NCBI GenBank assembly: GCA_963640855.1
Contig: CAVIAJ010000003.1
Coordinates: forward strand, 1-64,000
Length of the DNA stretch: 64,000 nt
Source of the DNA: Methanarcanum sp963640855
GTDB taxonomy: Archaea; Thermoplasmatota; Thermoplasmata; Methanomassiliicoccales; Methanomethylophilaceae
Direction: 5' to 3'
In this document: positions 25,008-33,923 of the stretch, one piece after another
Numbering within the stretch: position 1 is the stretch's first letter
How the letters are laid out: each line of letters starts with the position of its first letter
The notes under the pieces: generated by a model
What the model saw: only the letters and a program-made list of their open reading frames with translations
Database searches by the model: none
Told to the model about the DNA's origin: nothing
Made by a program: the position numbers and the translations under genes

Positions 25008-25583
25008 ATGGTTACGCCGGATCCTAACAGCGATGAATACCGCTACGATTACGACCACGTCGAAATCGACCACGATTCCGATAACAAGGAAATCAAGGGA
25101 CATGACTTCAACCCTGTCGAAGAAGGAAGCGCACTTCACCTCGAAATCCACAGAGCGGTCGACGAATTGGGAAAATATGCATTGGAACTTGAAATAAAGT
25201 CGGAAAAAGGCATTTCCAAGGATGATCTCAAAAAATTCATCGATGAAATTATGAGAGGTCCCACCATCGCATGTCTCGAGAACGGTGCCGACATCATCGG
25301 ACACGTGAAATCGTTCCTCTTTGTGGACGGACACGGAAACATCATGAGTTCCATCGTCGATGAAAGAAAACCCACCAAAATCAAAGATGCATTGAATCTC
25401 GATGTGATTCATGATGCAATCTTACTTCTTCACGTAATTGTACATGGAATATGGGATGACAAAATCAGGGAGCTTACGCTCGGTATCATCCCCGATGTGT
25501 TCAAAAAGTGGGGAATCGAGTACAAAATACTCGCAGACTACTTCGATCTCGAAAAGAGTATCGCACACCACAACATTCAGTGA
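25008..25583 (+). CDS. Unknown protein with an Asp/His-rich N terminus, partner of the GTPase
   Basis: A 191-residue soluble protein. Residues about 5-45 are rich in Asp, His, Glu and Tyr (DYDHVEIDHDSDNKE and nearby HDF, HLEIH), suggesting metal binding. The remainder is mixed helix and strand with GADIIGHVKSFLF and a C-terminal helical part ending in HHNIQ. I do not recognise a family. The stop of the GTPase and this ATG are adjacent and share a GGAGG site, so the two are translated together. It converges on and overlaps the end of the CobN-like gene by seven bases. Confidence 0.65.
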   Translation: MVTPDPNSDEYRYDYDHVEIDHDSDNKEIKGHDFNPVEEGSALHLEIHRAVDELGKYALELEIKSEKGISKDDLKKFIDEIMRGPTIACLENGADIIGHVKSFLFVDGHGNIMSSIVDERKPTKIKDALNLDVIHDAILLLHVIVHGIWDDKIRELTLGIIPDVFKKWGIEYKILADYFDLEKSIAHHNIQ

Positions 25584-28500
25584 TTTTTTTCCAACGAACA
25601 TTCGTTGTCCAGGAATATGGACTTCAGGGCCTCTACAGTCCTGTCGTCCGCATTCCACATCCCCCTTTCCGATGCTTCCAGAAGACGTGATGTTATCTGT
25701 CTCAGCGCATCAGGATTGTTTTCCTGAATCCATTCACGGTTTTCCTCGTTGAGAACGAATTTATCGGTAATGGTCTGGTACATCCAGTCTTCAACAACAT
25801 CTGAGGTTGAATCCCATCCGAAAGTGAACTCCACAAGATTAGTTATCTCCTGAACTCCGCGGTAACCGTGTTCCTTCAGTCCTTCGAACCATTTCGGATT
25901 CATCACTCTGCTGCGGTAAATGAATCTGCTCTCTTCAGCCAAAGTTCTGAGTTTCGGCGATACGGGATTGGAACTGTCTCCCATGACGGACATCGGTTTT
26001 TCTCCCTTACAGGCTTCGACCGTTGCGTTCATACCTCCGAGGAAGACGTAATCGTCATCGTTGTCAAAAGCGTCGATTTCTCTCGATTCGTGATTCTTCA
26101 CGGTAACATCGACTTCGGACATTCTTCTTCTGAAGAAATCTTTCAGATCTTCTCCCTTCATCTCTCTTCCGTATGCGTAACCGCCCCATTCGACGTAAGC
26201 ATCTGCAAGTTCCGATCTGTCTCCCCACTGAGAATTGTTAATTAATGAATCGACACCCCCGCCGTAGTTACCCGGAGGATCGCCGAATATTCTCACTTTG
26301 GCTCTTCTCTTTGCCGTAATCGGATCCAATCCTTTGGTAATATTATCGGCAAGATCCCGTCTGAGATGTGCCAAAAGATAGTTGTCTTCATCGGATTCGT
26401 CCAATTCGGAGATTTTCTCTACCGCATCATCAATCATATTAACGAGATTGGGGAACGAATCACGGAACAATCCGCTGATTCTTAACGTAACATCAATTCT
26501 CGGGCGTCCGAGTTCGGATACGGGAACCACATCCAACCCTATGACCGCTCCTCCGTTGGAAGACCAGACAGGTCTCAGACCCAGCATGTGAAGAATATAC
26601 GCTATGTCGTCTCCCCCGGTCTTCATGGTATCCGTAGCCCAGATGACCATCCCCACCTGTTTCGGATATGCTCCCGTTTCGTCTACATGGCGTTTGATCA
26701 TCTGTTCCGCCATTGTTTTGCCGGTTTCCCATGAAGATTTCGTAGGGATAGATTTCGGATCGATTGAATAGAAATTCCTTCCCGTCGGAAGAAGGTGTGC
26801 ATTGCCTCTGCTGATACATCCAGAGGGCCCGGGCGGTGTGTAACGTCCGTCCAATGCATCCGCGGTGTTCTTCAGCTCATCGGCAGTACGTCTCAGGTTC
26901 GGGACATATTCTGTGCAGATTTTTTCTATTATGGGAGATAATGCATCGGATGCGAAAGATTTCTTTGCGATTTCTTTGCAGTCATCCGAAATAAAATCGC
27001 TTTTTCTCATTTCCGTGATGAGATGCATACAGGCGCTGTCGATATCGTCAATCAACTCTCCGTTGGTTTTTCCGATATAGTCGTTGAAATGAGACGGATC
27101 CGATGACAGTTCATCCAGATTATGTCTGAGAATTTCCGCAACGGTCCCTCTGAGGGAACCTGTATCTTCATTGCGGATCCTTGTCAGAGAATACACCATC
27201 TGATCGAGTTTTTCCCCTTCGGGGCATGTACCCATGATGTGAAGACCGTTCTTGATGATGTTGTCCTTGACTTCACAGATATAATCGTAAAGTGTATCGA
27301 TTTTAGCCTGGAATTCGTCCGAGGAACAGTCATCCTGCAGTCCGATATCATTGAGAAGTGAGAGTTTTCTGCATTCTTCGAGTGTATCGATGGCAATATG
27401 GCGCATCTTATCCTGCAGATTTGCAGACCTTGCCCTGAGATATTCCTGAACTTTGGCTTCGACATCGATTAATTCGTCATAAGTTCCGGCCCTCATCAGC
27501 GGGGGTGTGAGGTGATCTATGATTACGGCGCCGTTTCTTCTCTTTGCATGCACACCTTCACCCGGATTGCTGATTGCGTAGGGATAAATGTGCGGAATGT
27601 GTCCGAAAACAAGATCAGGATAACATTTTGACGATAATCCCGTTCCTTTTCCCGGTAACCATTCGAGTGTTCCGTGGCACCCCATGTGAATGACAGCCTG
27701 TGCACCGAACACATCAGTCAGCCATCTGTAAAATGCGAGATAGGAATGCGGAGGACTGATGTCCTGACTGTGATAAATGTCAACGCATTCATCGGTCATT
27801 CCCCTGTTCGGCTGCAGTCCGATGAAAATGTTACCTTCGACAAATCCGGGGATTACAATTGTGTCATCAACGGAATTGATTTCTCCCGGAGGACATCCCC
27901 AATCGGATTCCATCTTCTCTTTACATTCAGGATCGATCTTTGACGACCATTCGAGATATTGTGAAATTAATACCTTATCCGCGGCTTTCGTGCGCATATC
28001 TTCCGCAGATAACCATTCCGAATCGTTCGACACCCCGTCCAGCAGTCTTTTTGTCAGACCTTTGCCGGTTGAAGGCATATTGCCTGTGGTGTACCCTCTC
28101 TTTCTCATCGCCCTGATAAGACGGACAGTACTTTCGGGAGCATCCAATCCGAATGCTCCGCCGATCATGTCCGTTCTCGGAGGGTTTTGGTGTAACAATA
28201 TGGCAATTTTTCTCTCTTTGACAGGAGTGTTCCTGAGTTTTGCCCAATTGACCGCCAATTCCGCTACGGCGGATACTCTGTCGTCAATAGGCGCACTGAT
28301 GTTCCTTCCTTCGGGTGTTTTTTCAGTCGATGCCAAAGGAACGGAGATTATCTGACCGTCGTATTCCGGCCAGAATATACTCATACTCAGTTCGTACGGT
28401 CCGAGACCCGAGGAATCATTCTCCCAATTCTCACGACTGCTGAACATCGAGCTTGTATTGATGACGGGAACGCCCAATTCCGCGAAGATGTTCTCTCTTT

Positions 28501-29287
28501 CTTTTACGGTTCCGTCCCCAGGATCTGAGAGACATAACTGAGAGAACGGAATAGTCAGTACAACAGAACTCACAACAGACCTTCCGTCATCCGTGAGATA
28601 TTTTCTGATTGTTCCGTTGATTCCTATCGAACCCGATATTTCGTTGGGATTCGATGTCACGAACACCGACACAACAGGCATTCCGCGTGATTTGATTTCT
28701 TCAATCAGTGCGTCAATGTGTTTCAGATTGCCGCTGACGAGGTCGCATTGATTGAACAATACCGCTACTGCGGGCCCGGATACGGGCTCTAAGGAATCGA
28801 CCTCCTCCTTTCCCGGAAGATAATATCCCTGCGCACTTCTCCTGACAGGTTCTGCGACATCGATATCGACACCGTTATTCTTCAGCAGCCATGCGAGGAG
28901 ATTGAATTCGTTCTCATCTCCTCCCAATTCGATATATGTGCGTATTTTGATGTAATCTTCTTCGGAACCTGTAAACAGAGAACGGTTGTCGGTAATATCG
29001 TCGGGCATTTCACTCTCGATAATCAGAGGAACATTCATTCCGGCGATTTCCTTCTTCAGTCTGTCGAATTTTTTGAAATAGGTAAGTCCTGCGTGAACCC
29101 TTATGATTACCAAATCACAATCGATCAGTGAACCGACCGCTTCGACGAAGTACTTCTCATTGTCATCGATATCGTTGGTTCCGAATTGCCATAAATCGAT
29201 GTCGTATCCATTCTCCCTCAGTCTTCTCATCGCCCTCGGTGTGAGTTCGTTATCCTGAGATTCACAGATAATGTTCAGTATCCTCAT
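25577..29287 (-). CDS. cobN: CobN/BchH-type chelatase large subunit
   Basis: A 1236-residue tetrapyrrole metal chelatase catalytic subunit of the CobN/BchH family. This is about normal length. Family blocks include HMGCHGTLEWLPGKG (about residues 532-546), PHIYPYAISNPGEG, GAVIIDHLTPP, GRNFYSIDP, VGMVIWATDTMKTGGDD and FGDPPGNYGGGVD. It should insert a metal, most often cobalt, into a corrin or related ring with ATP from the ChlI/ChlD subunits encoded just upstream. The ATGA overlap with the preceding chlD gene shows coupled translation. Methanogens are thought to insert cobalt early with a small CbiX/CbiK chelatase, so the exact substrate of this large enzyme is uncertain. Confidence 0.9.
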   Translation of the reverse strand: MRILNIICESQDNELTPRAMRRLRENGYDIDLWQFGTNDIDDNEKYFVEAVGSLIDCDLVIIRVHAGLTYFKKFDRLKKEIAGMNVPLIIESEMPDDITDNRSLFTGSEEDYIKIRTYIELGGDENEFNLLAWLLKNNGVDIDVAEPVRRSAQGYYLPGKEEVDSLEPVSGPAVAVLFNQCDLVSGNLKHIDALIEEIKSRGMPVVSVFVTSNPNEISGSIGINGTIRKYLTDDGRSVVSSVVLTIPFSQLCLSDPGDGTVKERENIFAELGVPVINTSSMFSSRENWENDSSGLGPYELSMSIFWPEYDGQIISVPLASTEKTPEGRNISAPIDDRVSAVAELAVNWAKLRNTPVKERKIAILLHQNPPRTDMIGGAFGLDAPESTVRLIRAMRKRGYTTGNMPSTGKGLTKRLLDGVSNDSEWLSAEDMRTKAADKVLISQYLEWSSKIDPECKEKMESDWGCPPGEINSVDDTIVIPGFVEGNIFIGLQPNRGMTDECVDIYHSQDISPPHSYLAFYRWLTDVFGAQAVIHMGCHGTLEWLPGKGTGLSSKCYPDLVFGHIPHIYPYAISNPGEGVHAKRRNGAVIIDHLTPPLMRAGTYDELIDVEAKVQEYLRARSANLQDKMRHIAIDTLEECRKLSLLNDIGLQDDCSSDEFQAKIDTLYDYICEVKDNIIKNGLHIMGTCPEGEKLDQMVYSLTRIRNEDTGSLRGTVAEILRHNLDELSSDPSHFNDYIGKTNGELIDDIDSACMHLITEMRKSDFISDDCKEIAKKSFASDALSPIIEKICTEYVPNLRRTADELKNTADALDGRYTPPGPSGCISRGNAHLLPTGRNFYSIDPKSIPTKSSWETGKTMAEQMIKRHVDETGAYPKQVGMVIWATDTMKTGGDDIAYILHMLGLRPVWSSNGGAVIGLDVVPVSELGRPRIDVTLRISGLFRDSFPNLVNMIDDAVEKISELDESDEDNYLLAHLRRDLADNITKGLDPITAKRRAKVRIFGDPPGNYGGGVDSLINNSQWGDRSELADAYVEWGGYAYGREMKGEDLKDFFRRRMSEVDVTVKNHESREIDAFDNDDDYVFLGGMNATVEACKGEKPMSVMGDSSNPVSPKLRTLAEESRFIYRSRVMNPKWFEGLKEHGYRGVQEITNLVEFTFGWDSTSDVVEDWMYQTITDKFVLNEENREWIQENNPDALRQITSRLLEASERGMWNADDRTVEALKSIFLDNECSLEKNH

Positions 29288-31161
29288 CCTATCACTCTGC
29301 TGTTCACTATATTTTTGATTCTGTGTGCAAGTTTATCGGCTTTGAGATCCTCGAGCCTGAGGTACACTCCGTTCAGTCTCTCCGAGAGATGCAGTGCGTT
29401 ATCCAAATGGGGAAATCCGATTCCCGTGTCCACGACAATCCATATCGCCGAATTGTCCTTTCCTATCGTAGATCCCATGTTCATCGCATCCGAAAGCGGA
29501 TCGCCGTCGGATATCGATGCGTTGGCTCTTCCGTCCGTAGCCAAAATCACGTAGCATTTCTCACCGGGATTGGCTCTCTTTTCTTTCTTGATTTCGAGAT
29601 GTGCCTTCAGCATTGCTGCCGCCAGCGGAGTTGTTCCTCCGGTAGGCATCTCTTTCAGTTTTTTGTAAGCGAAATCGACACTTTTTGTAAACGGCAACAG
29701 TATTTCAGCCTTATCGGCTCTGAATGAGATCAATCCCACTCTGTCCCTGTTCTTGTATGACTCCTGTAAAAGTGAGAATACCGCACCTTTGACTGCGACC
29801 ATTCTCTTCCTGGCACCCATCGATCCGGATGCATCCACTACGAATAAGATTGATACTCCGTTCTTCTTTTCCCTGATTTTCTGACGGAGGTCGCTCTTTT
29901 CCAAAACAAGAGCCATATCTCCTCTCTGACGGTATTTCTGATACGGTGCAGCTACGCGGATACTCGCATCGAATGCCAAATCCGTTACTTCCGATCTGGG
30001 GATTTCGGATTTAATGTACCTTCCCGTCTTGTCCGTACTGCGGCATTTTTCATGTTTTCCTCCGCCTTTGGACGAACCCATGGAACCCAGGGGTTTCAAT
30101 GATACGAAATCGATTACGCTGAAAGTGCTGCCGATATCGAATACTTTGTCTTCGGCAGCCTCTCCTTCGCCGGATTCCTGCTGTTTTGATTGGTTTTCCT
30201 CACGTCCGTTACTGCTCCTGTCGCTGGACATAGGCGGAGGTTCGGAATTCGACCGATCGTTACCTGAATTGGATGATGATGAATTATCTTCAGGCGTGTC
30301 GGTAATTCTGTGTCTGAGACAGAGTCTTGCCGCTTCTTTCATATCGTCAAGAGTGACGGCATCTCTTCCGTTCAGTGCGGATATCACCATTGAAACGTTG
30401 GCTACAGCCAAATCGCCGCGGTGTCCTTCCACACCCGATTTGATACATAATTCAGAAATTATCTTCAGGATGTCATCGTTTACCGAAACATACTGCAGAC
30501 GCTCACTCGCATTTTCTATATCCTTACGGATTTTTGCACACTCGTTTTCATACGAAGATACGAACGAATCGGGATCTTTATCGAATTCCGTCCTACGGCG
30601 GAGAATCTGATATCTGTTTTCCTCATCGTCGGTACCGCCGATATCTACGCAGATATCGAATTTATCGAGAAGATGCGGATTAAGAGGGTTTTCGGAAATG
30701 TTCATTGTTCCGATGAAGACTGCATCGCAGGGATACTCATATGACATTCCCTCTTTCTCTACCGTTACCTTACCTGAAATAACCGATTCGAGTATCTGAT
30801 CCAAAAGAGCATCATCCATCAGGTTGACATCGTCTGCGTGAAGTATGTTGCCGTGGGATTTTTCGAGAATTCCCGGCATCATGTGCCTTACACCCGTTGA
30901 AATTGTCTTCTCGATATCCAACGTACCGAAGACTTCACTGTCGCTCGTGCCCAGCGGAAGATTTACTATCTTCTTATCGGAAATACTCATCAGAGATCTC
31001 ACAACGGTCGTCTTCGCAGACCCTGTGGTACCCTGGATCAGTACCGTTTTCACGTTATCAGACGTAAGTGCGACTGTCAGTGCTCTCTTGACATCGTCCA
31101 ACCCTACTATTGCGGGCAGCGGAAACGTTCCGAACCGAACGCTCATATGCTCTTGATCCAT
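29284..31161 (-). CDS. chlD: Chelatase D subunit (AAA+ and von Willebrand A domains)
   Basis: A 625-residue ChlD/BchD-like protein. Residues about 12-280 form an AAA+ domain with Walker A GTTGSAKTTVVRSL, intact in contrast to many degenerate ChlD proteins. Residues about 285-370 are a low-complexity, Ser/Asn/Glu-rich linker with proline. Residues about 425-625 are a vWA domain with the MIDAS motif VVDASGSMG (DxSxS) and later TGGTTPLAAA. It links the ATPase ring (ChlI) to the large chelatase subunit. It overlaps chlI by 19 bases and cobN by 4 bases. Confidence 0.9.
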   Translation of the reverse strand: MDQEHMSVRFGTFPLPAIVGLDDVKRALTVALTSDNVKTVLIQGTTGSAKTTVVRSLMSISDKKIVNLPLGTSDSEVFGTLDIEKTISTGVRHMMPGILEKSHGNILHADDVNLMDDALLDQILESVISGKVTVEKEGMSYEYPCDAVFIGTMNISENPLNPHLLDKFDICVDIGGTDDEENRYQILRRRTEFDKDPDSFVSSYENECAKIRKDIENASERLQYVSVNDDILKIISELCIKSGVEGHRGDLAVANVSMVISALNGRDAVTLDDMKEAARLCLRHRITDTPEDNSSSSNSGNDRSNSEPPPMSSDRSSNGREENQSKQQESGEGEAAEDKVFDIGSTFSVIDFVSLKPLGSMGSSKGGGKHEKCRSTDKTGRYIKSEIPRSEVTDLAFDASIRVAAPYQKYRQRGDMALVLEKSDLRQKIREKKNGVSILFVVDASGSMGARKRMVAVKGAVFSLLQESYKNRDRVGLISFRADKAEILLPFTKSVDFAYKKLKEMPTGGTTPLAAAMLKAHLEIKKEKRANPGEKCYVILATDGRANASISDGDPLSDAMNMGSTIGKDNSAIWIVVDTGIGFPHLDNALHLSERLNGVYLRLEDLKADKLAHRIKNIVNSRVIG

Positions 31162-32171
31162 CTGTCGAGCTCCTTGGCATCGATTGTGGATTCCTGGAAC
31201 GGATTACGTCTCATACGGTGCGTAAGCACAAGATTCGCAATACTTGCGACATCTTCCTTCAGAACGGATGTGCGTTCGTAATATGCGGCATGTGCGGATG
31301 CGGCTTTCAGAAGAGTGATGTCCGCTCTGTGACCGTCGACACCGAAGTACAACGAAGCTTCCACGGCCATCTTCAGAGCATCGTCCTGAAGTGTCATATC
31401 CTCCATTCTGTCTTTGGCAGCCGTGATTTTGTTTCTGAGCTCTTCCTGTTCTCCCGCATATTTCTCAATGAATGATTCGGGATCTTTGTCAAATGAAAGC
31501 CTTCTCTTGATGACTTCCGTTCTTGATTCTATATCTTTTTCACTCTTGACATCCACGGCCATACCGAACCTGTCCAGTAACTGCGGACGGAGATCTCCCT
31601 CTTCGGGGTTCATCGTTCCGACGAGAATGAATTTCGAAGGGTGTGTGAATGATACGCCTTCTCTTTCGATGTAATTCCTTCCCATTGCGGCGGAATCCAA
31701 AAGAAGATCGACTATGTGATCGTCAAGAAGATTCACTTCGTCGACATAAAGTATGTTTCCGTTGGCTTTTGCAAGAACGCCGGGTTCGAATTTCTTCTTA
31801 CCTGTCTTGATTGCATACTCCAGATCCAACGTACCTGCGACACGGTCCTCGGTTGCGCTGAGAGGAAGGTCTACGACTTTCATCCTCACCTGTTCAAGTT
31901 CCAATTCTTCACATGCTTCGAGTTTTTCGAGACAGTAGGGACACACCTTGTCCTTTCTCGAAGGATCGCAGTGAAACGGACATTTCGATGCCGTTCTCTC
32001 GGGAAGGAGATCCGCGAGCGCACGGACCGCCGTCGACTTTGCCGTACCTTTCTCTCCTCTGATCAGCACGCCTCCGACAGACGGATTGATTATGTTGAAG
32101 ATGAGAGCGTTTTTCATCTCGTTCTGACCGACTATTGCGGTGAACGGATAGACTGCATCTGCCATCGTCAC
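31143..32171 (-). CDS. chlI: Chelatase I subunit (AAA+ ATPase)
   Basis: A 342-residue ChlI/BchI-like AAA+ ATPase with Walker A GEKGTAKSTAVRAL, Walker B ILYVDEVNLLDD, and MNPEEGDLRPQLLDRFG (sensor 1 and arginine finger region). It contains a cysteine-rich insertion CPFHCDPSRKDKVCPYC (about residues 59-75) that is common in archaeal and CobN-associated members and may bind metal or an Fe-S cluster. It overlaps the upstream small gene as ATGA and the downstream chlD gene, so the operon is tightly coupled. Confidence 0.92.
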   Translation of the reverse strand: MTMADAVYPFTAIVGQNEMKNALIFNIINPSVGGVLIRGEKGTAKSTAVRALADLLPERTASKCPFHCDPSRKDKVCPYCLEKLEACEELELEQVRMKVVDLPLSATEDRVAGTLDLEYAIKTGKKKFEPGVLAKANGNILYVDEVNLLDDHIVDLLLDSAAMGRNYIEREGVSFTHPSKFILVGTMNPEEGDLRPQLLDRFGMAVDVKSEKDIESRTEVIKRRLSFDKDPESFIEKYAGEQEELRNKITAAKDRMEDMTLQDDALKMAVEASLYFGVDGHRADITLLKAASAHAAYYERTSVLKEDVASIANLVLTHRMRRNPFQESTIDAKELDRWIKSI

Positions 32172-32464
32172 ACCTTCAGGTCCTTAATCTTCTGAAGAAC
32201 CTTCACTGTCTCATCCCATGATTTGGGACAGAGATCTTCCTGTGTGAGTTCAAAAATCATTGTTGTTTCGTAGTCTTCTTCGCCCGAGAACCTTATCGGC
32301 AGTACGCGGTAGCCTTCGGCGTTGAATCCTTTGAGTTTGGGATTGTTGACAACAGATGCTCCGTAATTGTTCGGGAAGTGAAAGATTTTGTGAAATCTGT
32401 CGCCTTCCATGCAACCGCATTTGCAATCTGCGTTCAAATCAACAACGTATTCTTCGAATTCCAT
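32168..32464 (-). CDS. Small protein leading the chelatase operon
   Basis: A 98-residue acidic protein, not recognised. Near its N terminus are three cysteines and a histidine (CKCGCMEGDRFH, about residues 15-26), suggesting metal binding, followed by strands such as GYRVLPIRFSGEED. It overlaps chlI by four bases and is the first gene of the operon, so it is made together with the chelatase. It could be a metal-donor or regulatory subunit; this is inference. Confidence 0.7.
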   Translation of the reverse strand: MEFEEYVVDLNADCKCGCMEGDRFHKIFHFPNNYGASVVNNPKLKGFNAEGYRVLPIRFSGEEDYETTMIFELTQEDLCPKSWDETVKVLQKIKDLKV

Positions 32465-32776
32465 ATCTGTTCCCCCAACTAGCCTATCTATTCCTTATGT
32501 TGGCACTTATTTTACACAATATAAGAAAGACGGTTTTTGCATCGTTGTTTATGCGGAATTCAGGAAATTGGAGTATACATCCATATAAACAATCCCTGTT
32601 AAATCGGATTTGATGTTAAATTGTTGTATACTTTTCATATAGTAGAACTTTCAGGGAAAACAGTTTTTCCGATATTGTGCAGACTGGCTCTTAACGATAC
32701 GCTAACCTGTGGTCAAAGTACTGACAAAACAGCGCATAGTGCGAATTTCACCCAATCCTAAACAAAAATCAATCGT
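32465..32776. promoter_or_regulatory. Divergent promoter region with repeated GTATAC/CATATA motifs
   Basis: A 312-base gap between the chelatase operon (leftward) and an acyltransferase gene (rightward). It holds two copies of the paired motif GTATAC - 3 or 4 bases - CATATA, at 32573-32587 and 32626-32641, 53 bases apart. GTTAAAT is repeated at about 32599 and 32615. A perfect 6-bp hairpin GGAAAA-CAGT-TTTTCC lies at 32655-32670. No gene is visible. The paired motifs may be TATA elements or regulator sites. Confidence 0.4.
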
Positions 32777-33919
32777 ATGGCTTTTATCATACCTCACAGT
32801 TCACGTAACATCATCATGTCGGAAGAAGGGAATAACACTCCGGTGAAAAAGTACGAAAATCACTTCCTAAGGTCGTTCTGTGCTTTCATCATCATCTGCA
32901 TTACATTCGTACACTACGAACCTTCATGGGTCGTACTGAATGACATAAAATTCTACCACCTCGTCGAAGGAGTGGGAAGATTCGCAATTCCCGCATTCTT
33001 CATGGTATCCGGTTATTTCCTGTTCTCTTCGGACGGACATTCGGAGAACAGATTGGGAAAGAAGTTACTTCACATAGTGTTCCTTGTGATTTTCATCAAA
33101 CTGCTCTATCTGATTATCGATCTCATATGGATGGGATGCGGAATAGAGCACTGGCATGACGGTGTTGTCGACTGGAACTATGTCATCACCGACACCCTTA
33201 TCGCAAAATGGAACACCATGCCCATATGGTTCGCATACTGCCTCGCATTGGTATACGCATTCCATTGGATTCTCCATAAGAAAAATATCAGTTTTAAGTA
33301 CGCAATGTACATCGGAATCGTATTCACCGCAGTGGATCTTCTCTTCTGCGAAGTTTTGCTGTTCTTCGATGTCACCGAAGTATTCGGAATGAACACCGTC
33401 AAACTCGGTGAGAATGCATACCCGTTCATCGGAATGCTGTTCTTCTCGATGGGTTACTATCTTCACAGATACAAGAAAGAAATCGATGAAAAATTCAGCA
33501 ACGAATCGCTGATTATCATATTCATCTCGGGTTTCCTTCTCTCGGTGTTCGAATTCATGTTCCTTTATCAGTACTACAGAGGAGGTGTGGGAAGCGCAAA
33601 TCTCACGTTCGGTTCTATACTCCTTGCGTTCTCTCTGTTTGTGGGATCTTTCAGATTCAGAGAAGATCAGTTAAGAAACAGAACATTGGAATTCGTGGGA
33701 AGAGAACTGCTTCCGTGGGCATACGGTTTCTACATGGCGGCGATTCTTCTTGTGAGAACATTCCTGCTCCCTGTACTGCCTACAGACGATGCAACAATCG
33801 TCGATCTGATCGGTGTGGTATGCTCCGTTGTATTGGACTTCTTACTTGCATATGTGTGGTGGCTGTTCCTGAAATTCACCGTCGGACGTCCGTCTAAACC
33901 CAAAGAGACGACGGAATGA
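32777..33919 (+). CDS. Acyltransferase 3 family membrane protein
   Basis: A 380-residue integral membrane protein of the acyltransferase 3 family (COG3274-like). About ten hydrophobic segments are present. The first helix contains the conserved RSFCAFIIICITFVHYE block with the family histidine, followed by GRFAIPAFFMVSGYFLF. Such enzymes transfer acyl groups to sugars or lipids at the cell surface. The start at 32777 could also be ATG 32816, which would remove 13 residues not conserved in the family. A second member of the family is at 62055. Confidence 0.85.
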   Translation: MAFIIPHSSRNIIMSEEGNNTPVKKYENHFLRSFCAFIIICITFVHYEPSWVVLNDIKFYHLVEGVGRFAIPAFFMVSGYFLFSSDGHSENRLGKKLLHIVFLVIFIKLLYLIIDLIWMGCGIEHWHDGVVDWNYVITDTLIAKWNTMPIWFAYCLALVYAFHWILHKKNISFKYAMYIGIVFTAVDLLFCEVLLFFDVTEVFGMNTVKLGENAYPFIGMLFFSMGYYLHRYKKEIDEKFSNESLIIIFISGFLLSVFEFMFLYQYYRGGVGSANLTFGSILLAFSLFVGSFRFREDQLRNRTLEFVGRELLPWAYGFYMAAILLVRTFLLPVLPTDDATIVDLIGVVCSVVLDFLLAYVWWLFLKFTVGRPSKPKETTE

Positions 33920-33923
33920 TATC

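Noticed and set aside
24513..25412. A 299-codon minus-strand frame over the GTPase and its partner gene
   Set aside because: It is opposite two well-supported genes, crosses their boundary, and encodes a Phe/Asp/Val-rich sequence typical of reverse-complement shadows.
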